Positions 1 through 6,996 of a stretch of DNA of 25,408 nt are shown here, piece by piece (position 1 is the first letter of the stretch; each line of letters opens with the position of its first letter). A model generated the notes under the pieces. That model was not told the DNA's origin, did not search any database, and worked only from the letters and a program-made list of their open reading frames with translations. This DNA comes from Ch67 sp964491665 (GTDB lineage: Bacteria; Pseudomonadota; Gammaproteobacteria; Pseudomonadales; Ketobacteraceae). The stretch covers positions 1 to 25,408 of the forward strand of contig CAZBII010000050.1 of NCBI GenBank assembly GCA_964491665.1, written 5' to 3'. The position numbers and the translations under genes are program-made.

Positions 1-717
1 GTTACTGCCTCTGACTTTAGAAGTACTGATCGAATTCAGAAACGTCTTCGAGAAGAAGTCGAAAAAATTCCAAGCGCAAAATATGAAGGCGGCCGAAGGG
101 GTGGGCATAAAGACGTAATAGAGCGAAATAAGAACCTTCTTCCCTCGTATACAGTCGGGCAGGCACTTGCGGCCTATAATTCAGAGCCGATTGTTGCATA
201 CAACCAAAAGAGTGAGATTTGGGTAAACGACAAACTCTACTCAAGATACTTCAACGATGAGTCAAACGGCGCAAACCTTGTCTTTGCCTATGGTTTATTG
301 CGTGCAATAGAGCAAAAGAAACGTGACCTGGTTTCTCGCTCAAAGTTGACGGTTGGTCTCACCTCTCAAGAGGAAGATCTTCTTGAATACTTTAGACATC
401 GCGGTTCTACATATCTAATGATGTCTGCAGTATCTTCTTGCTTGGAGGTGTTTGTCGGAAAGAAGATTGCTAATGTAGCCAGAATATCATTTGGGCAGAA
501 AGTATCCCCAAAGCAATCCATGCAAATTTGGAAAGAAATTGTGGATGTAGTATCGCCGTTCACTCAGCAACTACTTGATGCGCTCAATGATGGACTGAAA
601 AATGCCGACAATGCTCAGAAAGTTATCACGGTTTTCAAAAGCCTAGTGCAAGCTACATCTGGAGCAAATTCAGAGACATACAAAAAATTCGCAAAGCAAA
701 TATCAATTGCGAAATGA
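1..717 (+). CDS. AIPR-like abortive infection protein, C-terminal part (5' end outside window)
   Basis: The reading frame is open from base 1 to the TGA at 715-717, giving 238 residues with no start in the window; an internal TTG at 298 is not needed as a start. The visible part resembles the end of AIPR proteins (abortive infection/phage resistance, PF10592). An early segment reads SDFRSTDRIQKRLREEV, matching the family's R-x-x-D-P-I-Q-x-x-L-like stretch. It is followed by a basic region (GGRRGGHKD), a TVGQALAAYNSEPIVAY helix, and a KLYSRYFND segment. AIPR proteins are associated with phage defence, but their biochemical activity is poorly known. The tail (about residues 110-238) is helical and unassigned. 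An attC-like site begins two bases after the stop, so this may be an integron cassette gene. The family call rests on motif memory from a partial protein and is moderate. Confidence 0.6.
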   Translation, partial: VTASDFRSTDRIQKRLREEVEKIPSAKYEGGRRGGHKDVIERNKNLLPSYTVGQALAAYNSEPIVAYNQKSEIWVNDKLYSRYFNDESNGANLVFAYGLLRAIEQKKRDLVSRSKLTVGLTSQEEDLLEYFRHRGSTYLMMSAVSSCLEVFVGKKIANVARISFGQKVSPKQSMQIWKEIVDVVSPFTQQLLDALNDGLKNADNAQKVITVFKSLVQATSGANSETYKKFAKQISIAK

Positions 718-718
718 C

Positions 719-778
719 TTCTAACTATCGGCAGAACTCGGACGGCGCTACGCGCCGCCGGTGTACCGGGCGTTATGC
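719..778 (+). mobile_element. attC-like cassette recombination site 1
   Basis: Directly after the AIPR-like stop there is a 60-base element. It starts with TTCTAAC (R''-like, consensus RYYYAAC with T instead of R) and ends with GTTATGC in the context GGGCGTTATGC (R'-like). In between it folds into a GC-rich stem: GGaCGGCGC pairs with GCGCCGCC around a TAC loop, leaving one unpaired A, as extrahelical bases do in attC sites. Size, position between two unrelated genes, and the GGGCGTTAT ending fit integron attC sites. No integrase gene is in the window. Confidence 0.55.
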
Positions 779-1617
779 GGCGAGGTAGTCATAGCAAATG
801 AACACTGAAAATATGAATTCGAATACAACGGACTTTGCCGTTGCGATTGCGAAGAGCGCTGCAGGGTTAATACCGTTGGTTGGATCAGTTATGGCTGAAG
901 TCATATCGATCATGATACCGAATCAGCGCTTGGATAGAGTTGTTGATTTTTTACGGCAATTAGAAACACGCATATCCATCATTGAGCAAGACGTCCTTAA
1001 AAAGAATAAATACTTTGTTGATTTGCTTGAGGATGCAATAGCTCAGTCTTCAAGGTCGATGAGTTCAGAGCGTAACAAATATATAGCGGTGTTTCTTGAA
1101 AAGAACAGAGAAATATCAGAGAGCAGTCACAGCATGAAGAAAAAGCTACTTCATGCGCTAGAAGAGCTGACCGACGAAGACGTAAAAATCTTAATTTCCA
1201 TATCTGAAGGAGATTATTATTTGGCTGAGCGCGATTATTCGTCTAGGAGAAAATCTATACGCGAAGTAGCAGATATGACAGTGGAAGAAAAATATGTCTA
1301 TGAGATGTCATTGGCGACCTGGATGGCACATATAAATAGCATGGAACGATTGGATATTTTGAAAGCAGTAAGGGAGATTCCCCATACATTGGAGCAGAGC
1401 ACTGGGGTCGATCACATCGATGACGAGACAGGGCTTCCAAAGGTCAAGCGATATATTGTCTCTGATTTTGGAAAGCTCTTGGTGTCATCAATTTCTGAGC
1501 GTGTAAGCGCATAAAAATTCACTGTACACGGACCCAACTACACGCCGCAAGCTTGTGGTTTGCTGCGCAAACTTTACCACAAGCTTGCTCTGCTCCGTTG
1601 GGCCGGTAAGCAAGGCG
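773..1617 (+). mobile_element. Predicted integron gene cassette (one gene plus attC)
   Basis: If the two attC-like sites are real and recombination falls after the G of GTT, the excisable unit runs from 773 to 1617. It has a 25-base leader, one ORF (798-1514) and the downstream site. One short-leader gene in the same orientation followed by an attC is the usual cassette layout. The alternative right-hand box GTTGGGC (1597-1603) would end the unit about 20 bases earlier. Confidence 0.45.
798..1514 (+). CDS. Uncharacterised cassette protein with hydrophobic N-terminal segment
   Basis: This 238-residue protein has no function I can name. Residues about 12-40 are a Gly/Ala/Ile/Val-rich hydrophobic stretch (core AAGLIPLVGSVMAEVISIM) ending at PNQRLDR. 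A long charged helical region follows (about 41-150, probably coiled coil), then a mixed domain to the end. There is no Sec signal cleavage site, so the hydrophobic part may be a membrane-active hairpin rather than an export signal. Similar GLIP-x-G...PNQR starts occur in uncharacterised proteins of defence-rich regions, but that is recollection. The ATG at 798 is taken because it directly follows attC site 1, with a weak GAGG about 12 bases upstream; ATG 813 is possible. The gene is AT-rich and flanked by attC-like sites, which suggests acquisition as a cassette. Confidence 0.75.
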   Translation: MNTENMNSNTTDFAVAIAKSAAGLIPLVGSVMAEVISIMIPNQRLDRVVDFLRQLETRISIIEQDVLKKNKYFVDLLEDAIAQSSRSMSSERNKYIAVFLEKNREISESSHSMKKKLLHALEELTDEDVKILISISEGDYYLAERDYSSRRKSIREVADMTVEEKYVYEMSLATWMAHINSMERLDILKAVREIPHTLEQSTGVDHIDDETGLPKVKRYIVSDFGKLLVSSISERVSA

Positions 1618-1623
1618 TTAGAT
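1532..1623 (+). mobile_element. attC-like cassette recombination site 2
   Basis: Eighteen bases after the previous stop there is ACCCAAC (1532-1538, fits RYYYAAC). A strong hairpin follows: CAAGCTTGTGGT pairs perfectly with ACCACAAGCTTG, and an inner TTTGC-TGC-GCAAA adds to it. Two right-hand boxes are present: GTTGGGC (1597-1603), which complements CCCAAC, and GTTAGAT (1617-1623) in the context GCGTTAGATGC, the commonest attC ending. The next gene's ribosome-binding site starts 4 bases later, as is normal after a cassette junction. Confidence 0.6.
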
Positions 1624-1626
1624 GCC

Positions 1627-1633
1627 AAGGAGG
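1627..1633 (+). promoter_or_regulatory. Ribosome-binding site fixing the SIR2 gene start
   Basis: AAGGAGG lies 9 bases before the ATG at 1643. An in-frame upstream ATG at 1622 would place this site inside the coding region and has no site of its own, so 1643 is chosen as the start. Confidence 0.8.
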
Positions 1634-1642
1634 AAAATTCAT

Positions 1643-3133
1643 ATGAGAATTTCGGAAATAGAAGAGCGATTGGCTGACTACGGTTCTGGCGGCTATTACC
1701 TTCTTGAATCCTTTCTCCTTCAATTGTTAAAGCTTGAAGCGGACAGCCAAAACAAGCCGCTGCAACTAGAAGATCTGCGTTCCCATTCTCGGTATGACGC
1801 ATTTGCACCAAATGGCATTGCCGATGTGCCCGGCCCACTTGCAATTGAAATTGTTCAGGTTCTATCACCCAAAAGACTGGATTCTGAAATCCATCATCAC
1901 GAATCTTTCCGAAGCAATGATGATGAAAAACTTCTTATCGTCTCCTTCCGAGAGATGGCAAAGAACTCGAAGTATGTCCAGCATTTGAAGGAAAGGTCAG
2001 ACGGGCGTGTATTCTTTTGGGGGGCAGAAGAGGTGCAGGCACTTCTTGATAAACACAGTGAGGCCGCCGCTGCCCTATCCAAGAACATGTTCTCGATTCG
2101 GTTTCAAAGAGCTATTTCAAAAAGCCCCGAAAATTGGAAGGAAAAACGTACGGAGGTGCTAGCGAAAGTCTTCGAGCATTACCGTTCGGGAAGGTTTTCA
2201 ATGTTTCTCGGCGCAGGAGTGTCAAGCAGCGCAGGGCTGCCGGACTGGGACACGCTGCTCAATTCACTATTCGTTTCCATGTTGACTGAAGGTGGAGGCG
2301 CTGAGAAGAAGATTGATAACGAGCAGGTTTCGAGCATTGTGAAGCGCCTAAGGCAGGTGGATGGCCCATCCACGCTCATGCTTGCCCGATATTTACGCCG
2401 AGGATTGTCCGCAGGGTCCGGCTCTGAGCAAAGCGAGTTCATTCGATCGGTTACCGAGCAGCTTTATGGGCTTAGGAATCAGAGATTTTCATTGAGTTCA
2501 CCGCTGATTAAGGCGATCGCATCTCTATGCACGCCTAGCAGGACGGGCGCTAAGATTAAGTCGGTCCTTACATACAATTTCGACGATCTGCTAGAACGAG
2601 AGCTGGAGAACCGGCAACTTGCGTTTAGAAGCATTTTTGAAGAGATAGACTTGGCGGGTCCGGAAGAACTCCCTGTCTACCATGTGCATGGTTTTCTTCC
2701 GGAACATCGGGATAAGTATCCCAATATCGAAAAAGCCACGCTTGTTTTTTCTGAAGAGGGTTATCACCAAATCTACGGTGACACCTATCACTGGTCTAAT
2801 CTCATACAGCTCAACAGCTTGAAGGAGAATGCGTGTCTCATGGTTGGGCTGTCGCTCACGGACCCCAACCTTCGAAGGCTCCTAGAAATCTCGTCTAAAT
2901 CTATAGACAAGCCAAAGCACTTCGCATTTTTAAAGCGGGTCGACTACGAGTCATTCTCCAAAGAAAATGGGAAGTCTATCGTCCGAGCCCCGGTGCATTT
3001 GGTTCGAACTTTCCTGGATCGGCATCACAGCCTCAATGAAGAAGTGATGAGAGAGCTCGGCGTGAATATCATCTGGTACGAAGAATATGAAGATATCCCA
3101 AAACTGCTTTCTGACATCGGCAAGGGCATCTAA
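1643..3133 (+). CDS. SIR2-family NADase-like defence protein with degenerate nuclease-like N-terminus
   Basis: The 496-residue protein carries a SIR2_2-type domain from about residue 180. Visible motifs are FLGAGVSSSAGLPDW (188-202, NAD-binding GAG and GLP), TYNFDDLLE (310-318), YHVHG (346-350, catalytic-type His), and GLSLTDPNL (402-410). In phage-defence systems this domain hydrolyses NAD+ to stop infected cells. Residues 1-150 are a separate domain. The segment YDAFAPNGIADVPGPLAIEI (51-70) looks like the core of a PD-(D/E)XK nuclease, with D52 and E69, but the expected lysine after E is replaced (IEIVQV), so cleavage is doubtful; it may sense or bind nucleic acid. No transmembrane segment is seen. 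The GIY-YIG gene starts 23 bases downstream in the same direction, so the two are probably co-transcribed. The SIR2 assignment is firm; the role in phage defence is inferred. Confidence 0.85.
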   Translation: MRISEIEERLADYGSGGYYLLESFLLQLLKLEADSQNKPLQLEDLRSHSRYDAFAPNGIADVPGPLAIEIVQVLSPKRLDSEIHHHESFRSNDDEKLLIVSFREMAKNSKYVQHLKERSDGRVFFWGAEEVQALLDKHSEAAAALSKNMFSIRFQRAISKSPENWKEKRTEVLAKVFEHYRSGRFSMFLGAGVSSSAGLPDWDTLLNSLFVSMLTEGGGAEKKIDNEQVSSIVKRLRQVDGPSTLMLARYLRRGLSAGSGSEQSEFIRSVTEQLYGLRNQRFSLSSPLIKAIASLCTPSRTGAKIKSVLTYNFDDLLERELENRQLAFRSIFEEIDLAGPEELPVYHVHGFLPEHRDKYPNIEKATLVFSEEGYHQIYGDTYHWSNLIQLNSLKENACLMVGLSLTDPNLRRLLEISSKSIDKPKHFAFLKRVDYESFSKENGKSIVRAPVHLVRTFLDRHHSLNEEVMRELGVNIIWYEEYEDIPKLLSDIGKGI

Positions 3134-3156
3134 CGTTATTCGAGGAGATTTAGACT

Positions 3157-3669
3157 ATGCCAATAGACAACTGCGCATTCTCCTTTGATGAATTGGCCTC
3201 CACTGTGCTTCCGAAGCATTGGAAAAAATTGGAAGCTGCGCTAAAGGCCGCTGTTCCAGCTTCCACTTTTGTAGGTTTCAAAAGCGCAACAAAGGAGGCG
3301 TTGTCTCGGATTCAGAGAACAACTGATTTTCCAGGGTGCTATGTGTTTATAGACGAAGGTGTACCTGTCTACGTAGGCATATCACGGGGGGTAGTGAAGA
3401 GGCTTGTTCAACATCTAAACTTTGAGTCGCATTTCACAGCGAGTCTGGTCTACAGAATGGCAACCGATGAATTTCCACATGAAATGAAGAGAGACCAAGC
3501 AATGAAAGATGACCAGTTCCGTCAGGTCTTCCTGTCTGCCCAAGGTCGGTTGCGCGAAACATCTGTCGCATTCGTAGAAATCGGCAACGATCTTGAACTC
3601 TATTTATTTGAAGTGTATGCAGCCATGAAGCTCGATACTGACACGTGGAATACATTCCGTACTCACTAG
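3157..3669 (+). CDS. GIY-YIG nuclease-family protein
   Basis: The 170-residue protein has a GIY-YIG core: G60-C-Y62 followed by V71-Y-V-G74-I-S, then R82 and H86 on the next helix, and a late Glu (E152 in LELYLFEVY) fitting the metal-binding glutamate. These nucleases cut DNA with one tyrosine and one metal ion. About 50 residues before the core and the WNTFRTH end are typical of small stand-alone members rather than UvrC or homing enzymes. The ATG has an AGGAG site 10 bases upstream (3143-3147). It follows the SIR2 gene closely and may be its partner (nuclease, sensor or regulator); that pairing is inference. It could also be an independent cassette gene. Confidence 0.8.
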   Translation: MPIDNCAFSFDELASTVLPKHWKKLEAALKAAVPASTFVGFKSATKEALSRIQRTTDFPGCYVFIDEGVPVYVGISRGVVKRLVQHLNFESHFTASLVYRMATDEFPHEMKRDQAMKDDQFRQVFLSAQGRLRETSVAFVEIGNDLELYLFEVYAAMKLDTDTWNTFRTH

Positions 3670-3680
3670 GGCAGCCTAAC

Positions 3681-4229
3681 ATGGCAATCAAGATGAACAT
3701 CGAACGAAACCTGCCCCTTGTAGATGACATCCTGGGTAGCGTTAGCATCATCGGCCCTGATCTTGCGGCATACCGAAACCACGTCTATCGCGTAATCAAT
3801 CTTTGCTTCTCTCTTGGATCATTTGCAGATGCCGAGAAGGAAAAGATTCAGATCGCCGCCTGCTTCCACGACATTGGCATCTGGACTGCCGGAACGCTGG
3901 ATTACCTGGCGCCCTCCGAGGCAGACGCCGCTGCCTACCTGCGGGCCAGAGGCAAGGAGGAATGGGTGGCAGAAGTCTGCGCGATGATTGAAATGCACCA
4001 TAGCCTCAGCTCCCAGACCGCTTCAGCCTTTCCACTCACCGAGCCATTCCGTCGAGCAGACGTTGCCGACTTCTCGCTTGGCGCTGTTCCAATGGGAATT
4101 TCCAAACAGCTCATTGCCACGCTCAAGAATGAATTCCCGAACGCGGGTTTTCACAAGCGGCTGGCCCAACTTGGCAGCAAGTGGCTGCTGAGGCATCCCC
4201 TGAACCCGTTGCCCATGTTTCGCCGTTGA
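3681..4229 (+). CDS. HD-domain phosphohydrolase
   Basis: The 182-residue protein has the full HD metal set: H34 (YRNHVYRV), H63-D64 (CFHDIGIW), the tandem H106-H107 (EMHH) and D127 (RRADVADF). HD proteins hydrolyse phosphate esters or nucleotides; the substrate cannot be read from sequence. ATG 3681 is chosen because an upstream TTG-type start at 3645 would overlap the GIY-YIG gene and add non-conserved residues; ATG 3693 is a further option. The ribosome-binding site is weak (AGGGCAG about 6 bases upstream). It lies 11 bases after the GIY-YIG stop and may be read with it, although GC content and codon use rise here, which suggests a boundary. Confidence 0.75.
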   Translation: MAIKMNIERNLPLVDDILGSVSIIGPDLAAYRNHVYRVINLCFSLGSFADAEKEKIQIAACFHDIGIWTAGTLDYLAPSEADAAAYLRARGKEEWVAEVCAMIEMHHSLSSQTASAFPLTEPFRRADVADFSLGAVPMGISKQLIATLKNEFPNAGFHKRLAQLGSKWLLRHPLNPLPMFRR

Positions 4230-4278
4230 GGAGCAATTCGTATCGATTCAGTCCGGACCACTTATTGATGGGTGCTTT

Positions 4279-4614
4279 GTGTTAATCAGCCATTCAGACT
4301 TTGAGTTTGTCGAGGATCTGCGGCTGGTACTTCTCGACTATGGCATCTTCTGTGACATTTCATCCGATGATGCAGATGGCTTCAGACTGGACGTCCAGGA
4401 CTATTCACAATTCGAAAGAGCATTTGAACTGATATACACCGATCTTGGATTCCTGCTCAAAATCATCTCAGACGAAAATAGAAATGAGCTGATAAGCATC
4501 AGACAACCATCGCTGGACATACCCACGCGTATTCTGTCCAGCAAATGGTATTGGTACCTGTTAGGTGCAGCATCTTTGGTATTGGCAGTATCTTTAATTT
4601 TAGGTTACACATAA
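4279..4614 (+). CDS. DUF2007-like small protein with C-terminal membrane helix
   Basis: The ORF encodes 111 residues. The N-terminal part (about 1-60: VLISHSDFEFVEDLRLVLL, then YGIFCDIS and GFRLDVQDYSQFERAFELI) follows the beta-alpha-beta pattern of DUF2007 'putative signal transducing' proteins, which hold a small domain beside a membrane. A hydrophobic helix closes the protein (about 90-111, core YLLGAASLVLAVSLILG). GTG 4279 is the only usual start in this frame after the upstream stop at 4201, and it has no clear ribosome-binding site, so the start is uncertain. Function is unknown. Confidence 0.55.
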   Translation: MLISHSDFEFVEDLRLVLLDYGIFCDISSDDADGFRLDVQDYSQFERAFELIYTDLGFLLKIISDENRNELISIRQPSLDIPTRILSSKWYWYLLGAASLVLAVSLILGYT

Positions 4615-4668
4615 CACGCAGCGCATCCCGCATGCAGCCACTTAATCCCGACATTAAATACTGAGCCC

Positions 4669-5184
4669 ATGAAAATAGAATACCGAAACACCTTTCTGGA
4701 TATTTTGAGGTTCAACATATCCCACCAATTTAGAAATGTGGCCACACAATGCCTCTATATTCTAATGGCTTTGTTTGTTATCTACTCCGAGCTGACCGTT
4801 AAGAGCGATGCAGGCACACACCCTTCTATCGTGGCTGCCATTCTCGTGGGATTCGTTTTCTACTGCGTGTTCTGGATTCTGCAGTTCCTCTTCAATATTT
4901 TTTACCTCTATTCACGGCGTAACCAATCTGTATTAACGTCGCATTTGATAGAGATTCAGGATGACGCTCTCTATGAGGAAACTCACTACAACAAATCCTA
5001 TTTCTATTGGCATGGCATTGTGAGGGTGACGAAGATCACCGGATATATTGCAATTTACGTTACGCCCCTGCTCGCACACATCGTGCCAGACAGGGCTTTC
5101 GCAGACAGAACGCAAAAGGAAGCGTTCTATAATGCGCTGGTGGCCAAGGTAGTAAAAGGCAAGGCATCATCAATCAAGAATTAG
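4669..5184 (+). CDS. YcxB-like membrane protein
   Basis: The 171-residue protein has two membrane helices (about 27-42 and 53-80). A soluble C-terminal half follows, with the YcxB-family signature: a YFYWHGIVRVTKI strand, then IAIYVTPLLAHIVPDRAF (about 127-144) and a terminal helix. YcxB-like proteins are widespread small inner-membrane proteins of unknown role. The preceding spacer is 54 bases and holds no strong ribosome-binding site. The low GC matches the neighbouring small genes rather than the DNA after 6 kb. Confidence 0.7.
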   Translation: MKIEYRNTFLDILRFNISHQFRNVATQCLYILMALFVIYSELTVKSDAGTHPSIVAAILVGFVFYCVFWILQFLFNIFYLYSRRNQSVLTSHLIEIQDDALYEETHYNKSYFYWHGIVRVTKITGYIAIYVTPLLAHIVPDRAFADRTQKEAFYNALVAKVVKGKASSIKN

Positions 5185-5261
5185 ACAAAGCATCCTACAG
5201 ATCTGCCAACGGCCTAAATTCAGGCACCAGCTGCTTCAGTACTGAGAGGAGTGCACACGAC

Positions 5262-5936
5262 ATGGCATTAACCCAAATGCAAATTATCCAATCCCTCGGC
5301 GAAGCCATGTCGTGGTTTGAGCGGGAACTTCACTGGGGCGTCCCCCCCACGGAATTGCGCCACCTGATCGGCAGAATTGGCGAGCTGTATTCCGCACTGA
5401 TAACCAACGGCCAGATGGCCACTGACGTCAACCAGAAAGGCTACGATGTCGTCAGTGCGGACGGCGAAAGGATTTCAGTGAAAACCACTGCCGTAATGAA
5501 TGGCAGCGGCCATATTGCATTTAATGCGAACACGCTCGACATGGCCGACAGAGTTATCATTCTTCGCGTCAACACAGAGGAAATGCAGATCGAGGTGTTG
5601 CTGAACGCACCCATTTCTGAAATCAAGGAGCTGATGCGCAATCAGGGATCGGACGGAAAACTGATGATCTCCCTGTCAAAGCTCACGCGGGCGCCGAAGC
5701 CATCCGCCCAACTGCGGGAAGTCAGATCAGCCACGCTTGATTCGTATGAAGTTCGTGAACTGGAGAACGGCACGATTGAAGTTTATATCGATGGAAATCT
5801 TGCCCCTGTCGCCAAGCCGGAGCTCAGAAAGCTGGCGTCGGAACTTAATCTGGGTTTGTTGAACGGAAACGGTAATCCCTATAACACTCGCCAGCTGGGC
5901 AGCATGGTCATTAATGCGATTCTGGCGCGATCCTGA
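5262..5936 (+). CDS. Uncharacterised protein with PD-(D/E)XK-like N-terminal domain
   Basis: The 224-residue protein has a possible nuclease-like core. A helix GRIGELYSALI contains E41, a strand GYDVV contains D62, and ISVKTT contains K74. This spacing fits PD-(D/E)XK folds, though the usual acidic residue before K is S72, as in variants with Q/S at that site. The N-terminus (LGEAMSWFERELHWGVPPTELRHLIG) recalls the DUF6998-type family; this is a tentative match. The C-terminal half (about 165-224) is a separate small domain. A good AGAGGAG site (5243-5249) supports ATG 5262. It closes the block of small accessory genes and faces the EAL gene tail to tail. Confidence 0.6.
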   Translation: MALTQMQIIQSLGEAMSWFERELHWGVPPTELRHLIGRIGELYSALITNGQMATDVNQKGYDVVSADGERISVKTTAVMNGSGHIAFNANTLDMADRVIILRVNTEEMQIEVLLNAPISEIKELMRNQGSDGKLMISLSKLTRAPKPSAQLREVRSATLDSYEVRELENGTIEVYIDGNLAPVAKPELRKLASELNLGLLNGNGNPYNTRQLGSMVINAILARS

Positions 5937-5987
5937 CGGGCTATTTAAAAATCCAATGAAAGAAACATCCAAACTGACTGATATACG

Positions 5988-6758
5988 CTATTCGATATAG
6001 CATTCGTCAGGCACGCCGGCGAACGACCGAAACGCAGGCTTGGCGAAGTAATAGCCCTGGAACAGCTCAACGCCCATTTCCCTGAGTTGGCGCATTTCCT
6101 CCCGCGTTTCCACGCCTTCGGCGATCACCTGCGATCCCAGCTCCCGACACACCTGCAGAATGCCACGGACAATGATCTGGCGTTTGCGGTCGCTGTGGAT
6201 GTTGCGGATCAGCGCCATGTCCAGCTTGACGATATCGGCATGCAGGTCGGCCAGCAGGTTGAGCCCGGAATAGCCGGCGCCAAAGTCGTCCAGTCCCAGC
6301 TTGAAGCCCTGCTGCTGGTAATGGGCGACGATCTCGCGCAAATGAGCGTGATCGGTCACCTTCTCTCCTTCGGTAATTTCAAAAATTATTCTCTCGATGG
6401 GAAAGCCGTATTCCCTGGCCGCTGCCAGCGTGGTGCGAATGCACAGCTCCGGACGATAGACCGCATTGGGCATGAAGTTGATGCTGAGCAGCGAGGTCAG
6501 GGTCAGTTCGGCGGCCAGCTGGATGGCCTTGACGCGGCAGGACTGGTCGAAGCGGTACAGGTTGCCTTCGTGCACATGCTTGAACACGGCTCCGGCGGGT
6601 TCGTTGTTGAGGCCGCGCACGAGTGCTTCCTGGGCGAACACTTCCCGCGTATTGATGTTGACGATGGGCTGGAAGGCCATGGTGAAGTCAAAGCCGAGGT
6701 CGGTGCCGTGGGCGCATTCGGCACAACCGAGCGGACGAAAGTCGGGTTGCAGTTTCAT
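5988..6758 (-). CDS. EAL-domain cyclic-di-GMP phosphodiesterase
   Basis: The 256-residue protein is a single EAL domain after a short N-terminus. All catalytic positions are present: E44 (EALVRG), N94 (SINFMPN), E127 (FEITEGE), D157-D158 (LDDFGAGYS), K178 (VKLD), E214 (AEGVET) and Q234 (FQGYYFAKP). It should hydrolyse c-di-GMP to pGpG in the cytoplasm. A CAEC pair (C12, C15) before the domain could bind metal or form a disulfide, but no sensor domain is attached. ATG 6758 is preferred over the in-frame TTG at 6764 because an AAGG site lies 9 bases upstream of it. The diguanylate cyclase at 16072-18015 is a possible opposing enzyme. Confidence 0.92.
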   Translation of the reverse strand: MKLQPDFRPLGCAECAHGTDLGFDFTMAFQPIVNINTREVFAQEALVRGLNNEPAGAVFKHVHEGNLYRFDQSCRVKAIQLAAELTLTSLLSINFMPNAVYRPELCIRTTLAAAREYGFPIERIIFEITEGEKVTDHAHLREIVAHYQQQGFKLGLDDFGAGYSGLNLLADLHADIVKLDMALIRNIHSDRKRQIIVRGILQVCRELGSQVIAEGVETREEMRQLREMGVELFQGYYFAKPAFRSFAGVPDECYIE

Positions 6759-6996
6759 GGACAAAACCTTGTAGCGTGGGCGTGCAGTATCGGCTTGCAG
6801 GCTGTGAACAGCTGGCTGTCAGTCTTTCAGTGTAGACGTGGAATCAGCGGGAGGAAAAAGGAGGGCTTGGGCAGCTTCCTGGGCCTGGAAATTCAGGGTA
6901 GTCCTGTTTGAGTCCTGCAAGACCAACCCAGGCTAATAGCGATCAAATCAGTTCACTCAGATGAAGCGAGGACAGGCGCACTGCCCGCTCGCCGCA

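Noticed and set aside
298..717. Separate 139-residue protein starting at TTG 298
   Set aside because: The same frame is open back to base 1 with coherent protein sequence, so 298 is internal to a longer gene.
3128..3141. Complete minimal attC (ATCTAAC next to GTTATTC)
   Set aside because: The two heptamers abut with no stem between them, and GTTATTC does not fit GTTRRRY, so it cannot be called a site; only the scar hypothesis is kept as a finding.
6087..6911. 274-codon plus-strand ORF opposite the EAL gene
   Set aside because: The EAL frame has all catalytic residues; the opposite frame shows no domain and no ribosome-binding site.
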